DNA of 64,000 nt, taken from assembly GCA_958350755.1 (NCBI GenBank), contig CATWID010000001.1, positions 62,001-126,000 of the forward strand, in the 5' to 3' direction. The DNA is from an uncultured Collinsella sp. Lineage in GTDB: Bacteria > Actinomycetota > Coriobacteriia > Coriobacteriales > Coriobacteriaceae. A program made the translations under genes and the position numbers. This document shows, in pieces, positions 13,684 to 22,905 of this stretch (positions within the stretch are counted from its first letter, which is position 1; every line of letters starts with the position of its first letter). The notes under the pieces are model-generated. The model was given only the letters and a program-made list of their open reading frames with translations. It searched no databases and was not told the DNA's origin.

Positions 13684-15783
13684 ATGGCTAAGCCTAAGTA
13701 CAAGCTTTCCGATACCCGTAACATCGGCATCATGGCCCACATCGATGCCGGTAAGACCACCACGACCGAGCGTATTCTTTACTACACCGGTAAGACCCAC
13801 AAGATCGGTGAGGTCCATGAGGGCGCTGCCACCATGGACTGGATGGTTCAGGAGCAGGAGCGCGGCGTAACCATTACCTCCGCTGCTACCACCTGCTTCT
13901 GGAACAAGGACGGCAAGGACTACCGCATCCAGATCATCGACACCCCGGGCCACGTTGACTTCACCGCCGAGGTCGAGCGCTGCCTGCGCGTCCTCGATGG
14001 CGCTGTCGCCGTCTTCGACGCCGTTGCCGGCGTTCAGCCCCAGTCTGAGACCGTTTGGCGTCAGGCTTCTACCTTCAACGTTCCCCGCATCGCCTTCATC
14101 AACAAGTATGACCGCGTGGGCGCTGACTTCTTCAACGCTATCGAGACCATGAAGGATCGTCTCGACGCTAACGCCGTGGCCGCTCAGGTCCCGATGGGCG
14201 CCGAGGACAACTTCTGGGGCGTCATCGACCTGGTCACCATGACTGCATGGGACTTCAAGGCCGACGAGAAGGGCATGACCTACCCCGAGCCGATGGACGA
14301 GATCCCGGCTGAGTTCGCCGACATCGCTGCCACCAAGCGCGAGGAGCTCCTCGACGCTGCTGCCAGCTTTGACGACGAGCTCATGGAGAAGATCCTCATG
14401 GAGGAGGACTTCACCGTCGAGGAGCTCAAGGCTGCTCTGCGTAAGGGCGTTCTGGCCAACGAGCTCAACCTCGTCTTCGTGGGCTCCGCCTACAAGAACA
14501 AGGGCGTCCAGGAGCTGCTCGATGCTGTCGTCGACTACCTGCCCAGCCCGCTCGACGTTGAGGCCGTCACCGGTACCGATCCGGACACCGGCGAGGAGAT
14601 CCAGCGTCATCCTTCCTTCGACGAGCCCTTCTCCGGCCTGGTCTTCAAGATCATGACCGACCCGTTCGTCGGTAAGCTCACCTACGTCCGCGTTTACTCC
14701 GGCCGCGCCGAGTCCGGCTCCTACGTTGTCAACGCTTCCAACGGTCAGCGCGAGCGCCTCGGCCGCATCCTCGAGATGAACGCCGCCGAGCGTATCGACC
14801 GTGACGACGCTGCCGCCGGCGACATCGTCGCTTGCGTCGGATTCAAGAACTCCACCACCGGTGACACCCTGTGCGCCGAGGGCAAGGAGATCGTCCTCGA
14901 GAAGATCGAGTTCGCTAAGCCCGTTATCGACGTTGCCATCGAGCCCAAGACCAAGGCCGAGCAGGACAAGATGTCCCTGGCTCTGACCAAGCTCGCCGAG
15001 GAGGACCCGACCTTCCAGGTGTCCACCAACCACGAGACCGGCCAGACCATCATCGCCGGCATGGGCGAGCTGCACCTCGAGATCATCGTCGACCGTCTGC
15101 TCCGTGAGTTCAAGGTTGACGCTAACGTTGGTAAGCCCCAGGTTGCCTACCGCGAGACCGCTGGTCACGACGTCGAGAAGGCTGAGGGCAAGTTCGTCCG
15201 TCAGTCCGGCGGTCGCGGTCAGTACGGCCACGCCGTCATCAAGCTCGAGAAGATGGAGGAGGGCTTCGGCTACGAGTTCGTCAACGCTATCGTCGGCGGC
15301 GTCGTGCCCAAGGAGTACATCCCGTCCATCGACAAGGGCATCCAGGAGGCCCTGAACACCGGTGTTATCGCCGGCTTCCCGGTCCTCGACGTTAAGGTCA
15401 CCCTGTTCGACGGTTCTTACCACGAGGTCGACTCCTCCGAGGCCGCCTTTAAGATCGCCGGTTCCATGGCTATCAAGGACGCCCTCAAGAAGTCCGACCC
15501 GCAGCTGCTCGAGCCGATCATGGCTGTCGAGGTCGAGACCCCCGAGCAGTACATGGGCGACGTTATGGGCAACCTCTCCGGTCGCCGCGGCAAGATCGAG
15601 GGCATGGAGGATCGCAAGAACAGCAAGCTCATCCGTGCCAAGGTGCCGCTGGGCGAGATGTTCGGTTACGCTACCGACTTGCGCTCCCAGACCCAGGGCC
15701 GTGCATCCTACACGATGCAGTTCGACTCTTATGAGCCCGCGCCCAAGTCCATCGTGGACGAGGTCATGAGCAAGAACGCCTAA
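13684..15783 (+). CDS. fusA: Translation elongation factor G
   Basis: GTPase that drives translocation of tRNA and mRNA on the ribosome. 699 residues. P-loop AHIDAGKTTTTER (residues 18-30), switch II DTPGHVDFTAEVERCLRV, NKYDRVGADF for guanine recognition (the usual NKxD in slightly altered form NKYD), then domains II-V with the domain IV signature GRGQYGHAVI. Start ATG preceded by GGTAAGGA. In most genomes tuf would follow; here rpsJ follows directly. Confidence 0.97.
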   Translation: MAKPKYKLSDTRNIGIMAHIDAGKTTTTERILYYTGKTHKIGEVHEGAATMDWMVQEQERGVTITSAATTCFWNKDGKDYRIQIIDTPGHVDFTAEVERCLRVLDGAVAVFDAVAGVQPQSETVWRQASTFNVPRIAFINKYDRVGADFFNAIETMKDRLDANAVAAQVPMGAEDNFWGVIDLVTMTAWDFKADEKGMTYPEPMDEIPAEFADIAATKREELLDAAASFDDELMEKILMEEDFTVEELKAALRKGVLANELNLVFVGSAYKNKGVQELLDAVVDYLPSPLDVEAVTGTDPDTGEEIQRHPSFDEPFSGLVFKIMTDPFVGKLTYVRVYSGRAESGSYVVNASNGQRERLGRILEMNAAERIDRDDAAAGDIVACVGFKNSTTGDTLCAEGKEIVLEKIEFAKPVIDVAIEPKTKAEQDKMSLALTKLAEEDPTFQVSTNHETGQTIIAGMGELHLEIIVDRLLREFKVDANVGKPQVAYRETAGHDVEKAEGKFVRQSGGRGQYGHAVIKLEKMEEGFGYEFVNAIVGGVVPKEYIPSIDKGIQEALNTGVIAGFPVLDVKVTLFDGSYHEVDSSEAAFKIAGSMAIKDALKKSDPQLLEPIMAVEVETPEQYMGDVMGNLSGRRGKIEGMEDRKNSKLIRAKVPLGEMFGYATDLRSQTQGRASYTMQFDSYEPAPKSIVDEVMSKNA

Positions 15784-15843
15784 GTTCGAGCTCCCTGTTA
15801 CGTAATCCGCGAGAGCATCTCTCGCACTCTTTGGAGGTTTAAG

Positions 15844-16152
15844 TTGGCTACCCAGAAGATCCGCATTCGCCTCAAGGGCTATGATCACGAGGTCGTCGAT
15901 CAGTCCGCGAAGCTCATCGTCGAGACCGCTCAGAAGACCGGCGCTCGCGTTTCCGGTCCTGTCCCCCTGCCCACCGAGCGCAACCTGTACACGGTTATCC
16001 GCTCGCCGCACGTGAACAAGGACTCCCGTGAGCAGTTCGAGATGCGCACCCACAAGCGTCTCATCGACATCCTCGACCCCACCTCGGGCACCGTTGATTC
16101 GCTCATGCGTCTCGACCTCCCCGCTGGCGTCGACATCGACATCAAGCTCTAA
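15844..16152 (+). CDS. rpsJ: 30S ribosomal protein uS10
   Basis: Small-subunit head protein and partner of NusB in antitermination. 102 residues, full length, with IRIRLKGYDHEVVDQSA at the N-terminus and the loop GPVPLPTERN. The start is TTG at 15844 after TTTGGAGG. It belongs to the str transcription unit here and ends in a strong terminator; its usual partners rplC-rplD-rplW-rplB are 13.9 kb downstream. Confidence 0.97.
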   Translation: MATQKIRIRLKGYDHEVVDQSAKLIVETAQKTGARVSGPVPLPTERNLYTVIRSPHVNKDSREQFEMRTHKRLIDILDPTSGTVDSLMRLDLPAGVDIDIKL

Positions 16153-16171
16153 GCGATATCGCTCATAGCTT

Positions 16172-16209
16172 AAAGGGCCCCGCTGCCGTTACGGTAGCGG
16201 GGCCCTTTT
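16172..16209. terminator. Bidirectional terminator between rpsJ and birA
   Basis: A 17-bp stem (AAAGGGCCCCGCTGCCG with CGGTAGCGGGGCCCTTT, one wobble) and 3-nt loop, T-rich on both strands, suits the convergent rpsJ and birA genes. Confidence 0.95.
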
Positions 16210-16267
16210 GTTTTGAATGGTGGTTTGGACTGTCGGACAATGCTGACGAGTAGGTGGCTGCGGCGCC

Positions 16268-17044
16268 CTATTCGCTCACGGGGCGCAGCGATGCCTCCTC
16301 AAAATGGAAGGATCGCAAGTCGTCTTCCGTTTCGATGCACGCGCGACCAAAGGCATCGACGGTTTTAAAGATGCCGCGTGCCAGCTCGTCTCCAGCGGGT
16401 GAGCGGGCGATAACGTGCTTCCCAATCCAATTGAGGTGAGCGATATATTCGTCGTGGACGGGCGCGATCGGACCGGCGTCTTTTTCTTTGGCGTTGAGGC
16501 GCTCTGCCCAGGCATCTACAGCGTCTATAACTGCGTGATAGACCTCGTCGAGGAGCATGTCGACGGCAGGAACGTTCTCGTTAAGGTCCGAGAGGCCAAT
16601 TGCCGCCAGGCCGCCATCGGGCACCTCTTGGGGCGCATAGTTCACATTGACGCCAATGCCACAGACGGCGAAAGGTTTGCCTTCGTTATCGCGTGCGGCC
16701 TCGACCAGAATGCCGCCGAGTTTGCGTCCACGCGCGACCAGGTCGTTGGGCCATTTGAGGCCAATCTCGTTTGCAAGACCCTGTTTTTCGAGCGCCTCGA
16801 GCACCGCTAGGCCGCTGACGGCAGCAAGACCAGAGTACTTCGCAGGATTAACGCATGGACGCAGGACAATCGAAAGCAATAGGTTGCCGGCGGTTGAATC
16901 CCACTTGTGGCCGCGCCGGCCGCGTCCTGCTGTCTGAGCCCGGGCGGCAAGTCCTGTTCCGTGCGGCGCTCCCTGTTTTCCTGCTTCGAGCAGGTCATCG
17001 TTGGTCGATCCGGTTACGTCGACTATCGTTAATTTGGCATCCAT
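16268..17044 (-). CDS. birA: Biotin--[acetyl-CoA-carboxylase] ligase
   Basis: Attaches biotin to the AccB lysine encoded nearby. 258 residues with the biotinyl-AMP loop GRGRRG (40-45), catalytic-site LKWPNDL (Lys97), and the GIGVNVNY segment; the C-terminal small domain is present. There is no N-terminal winged helix, so it is the monofunctional type and not a biotin repressor. ATG at 17044 (MDAKLTIVDV) follows AAGGAGG; a longer frame to 17131 adds residues without family support. Divergent from the fab/acc operon, with a shared 174-bp control region. Confidence 0.93.
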   Translation of the reverse strand: MDAKLTIVDVTGSTNDDLLEAGKQGAPHGTGLAARAQTAGRGRRGHKWDSTAGNLLLSIVLRPCVNPAKYSGLAAVSGLAVLEALEKQGLANEIGLKWPNDLVARGRKLGGILVEAARDNEGKPFAVCGIGVNVNYAPQEVPDGGLAAIGLSDLNENVPAVDMLLDEVYHAVIDAVDAWAERLNAKEKDAGPIAPVHDEYIAHLNWIGKHVIARSPAGDELARGIFKTVDAFGRACIETEDDLRSFHFEEASLRPVSE

Positions 17045-17136
17045 AACGGCTGCTACCTCCTTAATGAATAAGTGAATAACGCAATGGTGTCGAGAGAGAC
17101 ACAATGTGAAGCCTTTGTCGCATTTGGACAATTTAA

Positions 17137-17152
17137 TGTTAACACGTTAACA
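17137..17152. promoter_or_regulatory. Putative operator TGTTAAC-AC-GTTAACA between birA and fabH
   Basis: Perfectly inverted 7-bp arms lie in the divergent birA/fabH control region. A possible -10 for fabH, TATCCT at 17168-17173, is 15 bp downstream, so the site would overlap the -35 position. The sequence does not match known FapR or FabT operators. No regulator gene lies next to it. Confidence 0.55.
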
Positions 17153-17218
17153 ATGACTGAAATGCGCTATCCTCTCTTGGTCGATGTAAACGCGTCAACA
17201 ACTCAAAGGAGGTTAGTG

Positions 17219-18178
17219 ATGGGTTTCACGATTCTTGGAACAGGCTCGGCGCTTCCCAAGCGCAGTGTTTCCAATGACGAGCTGTCCGAGTTCCTCGATA
17301 CCTCGGATGAGTGGATTTTTACCCGCACAGGTATTAAGAGTCGCCACGTCTGCACCACCGAGTCACTTGACGACCTTGCCGTAGCGGCGAGCGAGCGGGC
17401 ACTTCAGGTGTCCGGAATCGACGCGAGCCAGTTGGATCTGATCGTCTGCTCGACGACGACGGGTGACCACCTTGTTCCCGCCGAGGCGTGTGCCGTTGCT
17501 GAGCGACTGGGCGCGACGTGCCCTGCCTTCGATGTCTCGGCTGCCTGCGCCGGCTTCGTATTTGCGCTCGATGTTGCCGAGGGCTATATCGCCCGAGGAC
17601 GAGCCAAGCATGTGCTTGTCGTTGCCGCCGAGCAGATGACGCGCGCGCTCGACTGGACCGACCGCGCCACCTGTGTGCTCTTTGGCGATGGGGCAGGCGC
17701 CGCGGTGATTGAGGCTGGGGGAGACAGCCCCCTTGCCGTTGAGCTTTCGACGGCGCCCGACGTCGAGACGTTGTGCGTTCCCGGTCTGGTCGGCACCTCG
17801 CCGTTTAAGGCCTCCGCAGATAGCGAGAGCGTGCTGTCCATGAATGGCCGCCGCGTGTTCAAGTTCGGCGTCAACGCGATTTGCGACACGGTCCATAAGC
17901 TTGCGAGCGATGCGGGCATTTCGGTCGAGGACATCGACCATTTTGTATTCCATCAGGCTAACGAACGAATCCTGAGTCAGGCGGTCAAGCGCCTCGGTGT
18001 GCCAGACAAGCGCGTGGTTCGAACGCTGCGCGAGACCGGCAACATTTCGAGCGCATGCATTCCGCTTGCCCTCGACCGGCTGGCAAACGCCGGTGCACTT
18101 CACACGGGCGACACCATCGCCCTCGTTGGATTTGGCGCCGGTCTGGATATAGGTGGCTATCTACTTCGTTGGAAGTAG
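17219..18178 (+). CDS. fabH: 3-oxoacyl-[ACP] synthase III (FabH)
   Basis: Condenses an acyl-CoA primer with malonyl-ACP to start fatty-acid synthesis. 319 residues with the thiolase-fold triad Cys110 (SAACAGF), His245 (FHQANER) and Asn275 (TGNISSA), matching the spacing in characterised FabH. ATG at 17219 follows AAAGGAGG; upstream in-frame codons are not conserved. First gene of a ten-gene fatty-acid operon, directly behind the palindromic operator candidate. Confidence 0.95.
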   Translation: MGFTILGTGSALPKRSVSNDELSEFLDTSDEWIFTRTGIKSRHVCTTESLDDLAVAASERALQVSGIDASQLDLIVCSTTTGDHLVPAEACAVAERLGATCPAFDVSAACAGFVFALDVAEGYIARGRAKHVLVVAAEQMTRALDWTDRATCVLFGDGAGAAVIEAGGDSPLAVELSTAPDVETLCVPGLVGTSPFKASADSESVLSMNGRRVFKFGVNAICDTVHKLASDAGISVEDIDHFVFHQANERILSQAVKRLGVPDKRVVRTLRETGNISSACIPLALDRLANAGALHTGDTIALVGFGAGLDIGGYLLRWK

Positions 18179-18230
18179 TCGCACATAGGAAATAAAAACG
18201 CCCCTAGGGCACAAACAAAGGAGAACTACC

Positions 18231-18467
18231 ATGGCAGATCAGAAGACCTTCGAGCGCGTTTGCGATGTTATCCGCGAGACCGCCGGTCTTGACGACGTCG
18301 AGATGAAGCCCGAGTCCACGCTCGAGGAGATTGGTCTCGACAGTCTGGGCACCGTCGAGATCCTCGTCGCCGTTGAGGACGAGTTTGGCATCCAGCTCGA
18401 TACCGAGGAGAACCCCAAGACGGTCGGCGAGTTCGCCGATACGGTCGAGGCGGCATTGGAGAAGTAG
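18231..18467 (+). CDS. acpP: Acyl carrier protein
   Basis: Small acidic carrier of growing acyl chains. 78 residues with the phosphopantetheine site GLDSLGTVE, Ser38 being the attachment residue, and the expected helix pattern. ATG after AAAGGAG. In DSLGTVE the usual DSLD/DSLE motif has Gly after Leu, a mild variation. It sits between fabH and fabK, three bases before fabK. Confidence 0.96.
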   Translation: MADQKTFERVCDVIRETAGLDDVEMKPESTLEEIGLDSLGTVEILVAVEDEFGIQLDTEENPKTVGEFADTVEAALEK

Positions 18468-18469
18468 AG

Positions 18470-19414
18470 ATGCTCAAGACTCCTCTCTGCGATCTGCTCG
18501 GCATCGAAAAGCCCGTGTTCCAGGGCGGTATGGCCTGGATCGCCGACGCCTCGCTGGCGTCCGCAGTGTCCGAGGCGGGCGGCTTAGGGATTATCGCGGC
18601 CATGAACGCCGACGCCAACTGGCTGCGCGACCAGATTCATGAGCTGCGCGCCAGGACGGATAAGCCCTTTGGCGTCAACGTCATGCTCATGAGCCCGTTT
18701 GCCGACGAGGTCGCGCGGGTCGTGATTGACGAGCGGGTGCCGGTCGTCGTGACGGGTGCCGGCAATCCCACCAAGTACATGAAGGCGTGGAACGAGGCGG
18801 GCATCAAGGTCATCCCGGTCGTTGCCTCGGTGGCGCTGGCGCGTCTCGTGGCGCGTCGTGGAGCCACTGCCGTGGTTGCCGAGGGTACCGAATCAGGCGG
18901 CCATATTGGCGAGACCTCGACGATGGCACTGGTGCCACAGGTTGTCGATGCGGTCGATATTCCCGTGGTTGCGGCTGGCGGTATCGCCGATGGCCGCGGC
19001 GTGGCGGCCGCCTTTATGCTGGGCGCCGCCGGCGTGCAGGTGGGTACGCGCTTTCTGATCGCAGATGAGTGCACCGTATCGGAGCAGTACAAGGAGATGG
19101 TCCTGAAGGCCAACGACACCTCGACGCGTGCGACCGGCCGCTCGACGGGACACCCGGTGCGTGCCCTCAAGAGCCCCTTCACTAACGCCTACGCCAAGAG
19201 CGAGGCGGCGGGCGTAAGCGTCGAGGAGCTCGGGGCCATGGGCACGGGCGCCCTTCGCAAGGCCGCCAAGGACGGCAATTACGAAGAGGGCTCGTTTTTG
19301 TGTGGACAGATTGCCGGCATGGTCAACGAGCGCCAAAGTGCACGTGAAATCGTTGACGACCTAGTCGATGGCGCCGAGCACGTCCTGAAGGGTGCGTGCG
19401 CATGGGTGGCGTAG
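18470..19414 (+). CDS. fabK: Enoyl-[ACP] reductase II, FMN-dependent (FabK)
   Basis: Reduces trans-2-enoyl-ACP in the last step of each elongation cycle. 314 residues of the nitronate monooxygenase/FabK TIM-barrel family: PVFQGGMAWIAD at the N-terminus, GVNVMLMSP, a phosphate-binding EGTESGGHIGE and AAGGIADGRG, GAAGVQVGTRFL. No FabI-type reductase is in the window, so FabK, which is triclosan-tolerant as a family, probably serves alone. The end overlaps fabD by 13 bases. Confidence 0.94.
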   Translation: MLKTPLCDLLGIEKPVFQGGMAWIADASLASAVSEAGGLGIIAAMNADANWLRDQIHELRARTDKPFGVNVMLMSPFADEVARVVIDERVPVVVTGAGNPTKYMKAWNEAGIKVIPVVASVALARLVARRGATAVVAEGTESGGHIGETSTMALVPQVVDAVDIPVVAAGGIADGRGVAAAFMLGAAGVQVGTRFLIADECTVSEQYKEMVLKANDTSTRATGRSTGHPVRALKSPFTNAYAKSEAAGVSVEELGAMGTGALRKAAKDGNYEEGSFLCGQIAGMVNERQSAREIVDDLVDGAEHVLKGACAWVA

Positions 19415-20328
19415 CGTTTCTGTTTGCCGGCCAGGGCGCCCAGCACCCCGCGATGGGCGTCGACCTGATCGAGGCATCGCCGGCGGCCGCCGAGGTGTTC
19501 GCCATTGTCGACGAGGTGCGCCCGGGGACCAGTGAGCAGTGCCGAAGCGCCTCCAAGGAGGAACTCTCGCAGACCGAGAACACGCAGCCGTGCGTGTTCG
19601 TTCACGATCTGGCAGCGGCTGCCGCCCTGCGTGAGCGCGGCGTGGTACCTGCCGCCTGTGCGGGTTTTTCGCTTGGCGAGGTCGCCGCGCTCACCTTTGC
19701 GGGGGCGTTCGATACGCGAGCGGGCTTTGAGCTCGTGTGCGAGCGCGCGGCGCTGATGGCCGCGGCTGCCGAGCGCCATCCGGGCGGCATGCGCGCCGTC
19801 ATCAAGCTCGATGCGGCGCAAGTCGAGAACCTGGCAAAACAGGCCGGCGAGGACTGCTGGCCGGTCAACTACAACAGTCCGCAGCAGACGGTTGTTGCCG
19901 GAGCGCCCGAGGCGCTGCAGGAGCTCGACGTCCTAGTAAAAGAGGCTGGCGGCCGCGCTATGAAAGTCGCGGTGTCGGGCGCATTTCATAGCCCCTATAT
20001 GGCCGAGGCGACTGAGGGGCTGGCGACGTATATCCAAGCCGGCCACGCGCCGTCACCGCTGCTGATTCCGGTCATGGCAAACATGACGGCGGCGCCCTAT
20101 CCGGCGGACCCGCGAGCGGCATCGGATGTCTTGGCCAATCAGGTGAGTCGTGCCGTTCGTTGGGTCGACACGCTGCATACTCTGCAGAATCAGGGCATCG
20201 ACACGTTTATTGAGGTCGGCCCTGGCAAAACGCTGTCGGGCCTGGTCAAGCGTACGCTGAGCGACGTTCGCGTGTATTCGTGCGAAACGGCCGAGCAGGT
20301 CGCAGCTATTGCCGACGAGCTCGCATAG
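19402..20328 (+). CDS. fabD: Malonyl-CoA:ACP transacylase (FabD)
   Basis: Loads malonate from CoA onto ACP. 308 residues. FAGQGAQ near the N-terminus, nucleophile Ser90 in GFSLGE, and catalytic His196 in GAFHSPYM, followed by the conserved VGPGKTLSGLV near the end. ATG at 19402 is nine bases after AAGGG; a GTG two codons earlier is possible. Overlaps fabK, indicating coupled translation. Confidence 0.95.
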   Translation: MGGVAFLFAGQGAQHPAMGVDLIEASPAAAEVFAIVDEVRPGTSEQCRSASKEELSQTENTQPCVFVHDLAAAAALRERGVVPAACAGFSLGEVAALTFAGAFDTRAGFELVCERAALMAAAAERHPGGMRAVIKLDAAQVENLAKQAGEDCWPVNYNSPQQTVVAGAPEALQELDVLVKEAGGRAMKVAVSGAFHSPYMAEATEGLATYIQAGHAPSPLLIPVMANMTAAPYPADPRAASDVLANQVSRAVRWVDTLHTLQNQGIDTFIEVGPGKTLSGLVKRTLSDVRVYSCETAEQVAAIADELA

Positions 20329-20358
20329 TCCACAGGGCTGCAACCCGAAAGGAATGAC

Positions 20359-21132
20359 ATGGGCAACTTGAACAACGGCGCGCTCGAGCGCAACGACTCA
20401 CGTCGCGTGGCGCTGGTCACGGGCGGCTCGCGGGGTATCGGCCGCGCCTGCGCTGTCGGTCTGGCGGAGGACGGCTTTGATATCGCCGTCGTCTATGCCG
20501 GCAGCGTCGATGCGGCGCGCAAGACGTGCGAAGCCTGTGAGGCGGTTGGCGCCACGGCACGCGCATATCAATGCGACGTGGCCGATCCCGCTGCTGTCAA
20601 CGCGTGCGTGGAAGCGGTCCTCAACGACTTTGGTTCCATTTGGGCGCTCGTCAACAACGCCGGCATCACCCGCGATGGCCTGCTCATGCGCATGGGCGAT
20701 GACGCATTCGATCGCGTGCTCGATGTCAATCTCAAGGGAACATTCAATATGACGCGCGCGCTCACCAAGACCTTTATGCGCCAGCGCGGCGGTTGCGTCG
20801 TCAACATGAGCTCGGTCGTGGGCCTGATGGGCAATGCCGGGCAAGCCAACTACGCTGCTTCCAAGGCGGGCGTGATAGGGCTTACCAAGGCGGTGGCGCG
20901 CGAGCTTGCGCCTCGTGGCGTACGAGCGAACGCGGTCGCTCCCGGGTTTGTCGAGACAGATATGACGGCAAAGCTCTCGGAGAAGGTGCGTGCGGCAACC
21001 GAGGAACAGATTCCCCTTAAGCGCATGGCACGTCCCGAGGAAGTGGCCGGCGTGGTGCGCTTTTTAGCGAGCGATGCGGCTGCTTACATTACGGGCGAGG
21101 TCGTGCGCGTCGACGGCGGAATGGCGATGTAG
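20359..21132 (+). CDS. fabG: 3-oxoacyl-[ACP] reductase (FabG)
   Basis: NADPH-dependent reduction of 3-oxoacyl-ACP. 257 residues, short-chain dehydrogenase fold: cofactor motif TGGSRGIG near residue 20, NNAGI, and the catalytic Tyr165-x3-Lys169 pair (NYAASKAG), ending in GEVVRVDGGMAM. ATG after GAAAGGA. The first ten residues (MGNLNNGALE) extend beyond the usual start and are probably disordered. Member of the fatty-acid operon. Confidence 0.95.
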   Translation: MGNLNNGALERNDSRRVALVTGGSRGIGRACAVGLAEDGFDIAVVYAGSVDAARKTCEACEAVGATARAYQCDVADPAAVNACVEAVLNDFGSIWALVNNAGITRDGLLMRMGDDAFDRVLDVNLKGTFNMTRALTKTFMRQRGGCVVNMSSVVGLMGNAGQANYAASKAGVIGLTKAVARELAPRGVRANAVAPGFVETDMTAKLSEKVRAATEEQIPLKRMARPEEVAGVVRFLASDAAAYITGEVVRVDGGMAM

Positions 21133-21171
21133 AAACCAGGGCCGAAGAACGGCTTGGATGAGGAGACCATG

Positions 21172-22419
21172 ATGGAACAGAGAGTTGCAATCACCGGCAT
21201 CGGTGCCGTATCGCCGCTCGGCAACACCGCGCTTGCCACCTGGGCGGCCATGTGCGCCGGGACCTGTGGCATCGGCCCGATCACGCACTTTGATACCGAT
21301 GCGTTTACCGTCAAGGTGGCGGCCGAAGTCAAGGGCTTTGACGGCAACGAGTACTTTGGCAAGCGCGACGCCAAGCATCTGGACCCCTGCGTTCAGTTTG
21401 CGCTGGTGGCTTCGGACGAGGCAATGCACGATGCGGGCTTTGATGTCGAAGGCGCCATCGATCGTGAGCGCCTGGGCGTCTACGTGGGCTCGGGCGTGGG
21501 CGGCATGCAGACGCTCGTCGACAACGTCCACACGATCGCCGATCGTGGACCTCGCCGCGCATCGCCCTATATGATTGCGATGATGATCCCCAACATGGCT
21601 TCGGGCAATATCGCGATCCGCCACAAGGCAAAGGGACCGACCCTGCCAGTCGTGACTGCTTGCGCGACCTCGGCCCATGCGGTGGGCGAGGCGTTCCGCG
21701 CCATCAAGCACGGCTATGCCGACGCGATCCTCGCGGGCGGCGCCGAGGCGGCCATTATCCCCGATGCCGTTGCAGGCTTTACGTCCTGCCGCGCATTGAC
21801 CACCAACCCCGATCCTGCGACGGCTTGCCGCCCGTTCGATGCAGACCGCGACGGCTTTGTGATGGGCGAGGGCGCTTGCGTGCTGGTACTCGAGAGCATG
21901 GAACATGCGCAGGCGCGCGGTGCGCACATTTATGCCGAGGTCGTGGGCTACGGCAACACCGATGATGCCTATCACATCACGAGTCCCGATCCCGAGGCTG
22001 CCGGCATTGCCCGCGCGATATCGCTGGCGGTAGCCGAGGGCGACGTCAAGCCTTCCGAGGGTCTCTACATCAACGCCCACGGCACCTCGACCAAGCTCAA
22101 CGATTCGTCCGAGACGACAGGCATTAAGCGGGCGCTCGGCGAGGACGCGGCGCGCGCCGCACATGTCTCGTCGACCAAGTCGATGACGGGGCACATGATC
22201 GGTGCCACGGGGGCCATTGAGGTCATGGCCTGCGCCATGGCACTCGAGCAGGGCGTGGTGCCGCCGACCATTAACTACCACACGCCCGATCCCGCCTGCG
22301 ATCTTGATTACACGCCCAATCGCGCGGTTCGCGCCGACCTTACCTGGGCGCTTTCGACCAACCTGGGCTTTGGCGGGCACAACGCCGCCATCGCGCTGCG
22401 TAGATATACGAGGAGCTAG
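21172..22419 (+). CDS. fabF: 3-oxoacyl-[ACP] synthase II (FabF)
   Basis: Elongating condensing enzyme. 415 residues. RVAITGIGAVSPLGN at the N-terminus, catalytic Cys164 (TACATSAH), His303 (NAHGTSTKLND) and His341 (TKSMTGHMIGA), and GFGGHNAAI near the end. The second of two adjacent ATG codons (21172) is six bases after AGGAG and gives the standard N-terminus; 21169 is equally in frame. Three bases separate it from accB. Confidence 0.95.
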   Translation: MEQRVAITGIGAVSPLGNTALATWAAMCAGTCGIGPITHFDTDAFTVKVAAEVKGFDGNEYFGKRDAKHLDPCVQFALVASDEAMHDAGFDVEGAIDRERLGVYVGSGVGGMQTLVDNVHTIADRGPRRASPYMIAMMIPNMASGNIAIRHKAKGPTLPVVTACATSAHAVGEAFRAIKHGYADAILAGGAEAAIIPDAVAGFTSCRALTTNPDPATACRPFDADRDGFVMGEGACVLVLESMEHAQARGAHIYAEVVGYGNTDDAYHITSPDPEAAGIARAISLAVAEGDVKPSEGLYINAHGTSTKLNDSSETTGIKRALGEDAARAAHVSSTKSMTGHMIGATGAIEVMACAMALEQGVVPPTINYHTPDPACDLDYTPNRAVRADLTWALSTNLGFGGHNAAIALRRYTRS

Positions 22420-22422
22420 AGC

Positions 22423-22896
22423 ATGGATTCCAAAAGACTTGCCGAGATAGCCGATGTGATGGAGGACCGCGGCCTCACGCGCGTACGCGTTGAGGAGCCC
22501 GATGGCACCGCGGTCGAACTCGAGCGCGCGAGTGTGGCGCAGCCGGTTGCCGTGCCCATGCCTATGCCGAGCGCCATGGCCGCTCAAGTTGCAGCTCCCA
22601 CAGTCGCGCCTGCCGCACCGGAACCCGCCACGCAGACACCTGCCGCCGCGCCGGAGCCCAAGGGCACCGAGGTGACTGCTCCCATGGTGGGCGTCTTCTA
22701 TGCTGCCCCTGCGCCGGGCGACGAGCCGTTTGTGCGCGTGGGCTCCAAGGTCAAGGCCGGCGAGACCCTCTGCATCATCGAGGCCATGAAGGTTCTCAAC
22801 GAGGTGACGGCCGAGGCAGACGGTGAGGTGCTCGAGATCTGCGTGGCCGACGGCGACCTCGTGGAGTTTGGCAGCTGCCTCATGAGGATCGGATAG
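22423..22896 (+). CDS. accB: Biotin carboxyl carrier protein of acetyl-CoA carboxylase
   Basis: Carries biotin between the carboxylase and carboxyltransferase. 157 residues: a short N-terminal domain, a flexible Ala/Pro linker (about 40-80), and the biotinyl domain with EAMKVLNEV, where Lys123 is the attachment site modified by the nearby birA product. ATG at 22423, directly after fabF. The gene sits between fabF and fabZ, the same order as in streptococci and clostridia. Confidence 0.95.
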   Translation: MDSKRLAEIADVMEDRGLTRVRVEEPDGTAVELERASVAQPVAVPMPMPSAMAAQVAAPTVAPAAPEPATQTPAAAPEPKGTEVTAPMVGVFYAAPAPGDEPFVRVGSKVKAGETLCIIEAMKVLNEVTAEADGEVLEICVADGDLVEFGSCLMRIG

Positions 22897-22905
22897 GTGA
22901 TATCT

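Noticed and set aside
16268..17131. Longer start for birA at 17131
   Set aside because: The extra 29 residues lack similarity to biotin ligases, and a clear AAGGAGG precedes the ATG at 17044.
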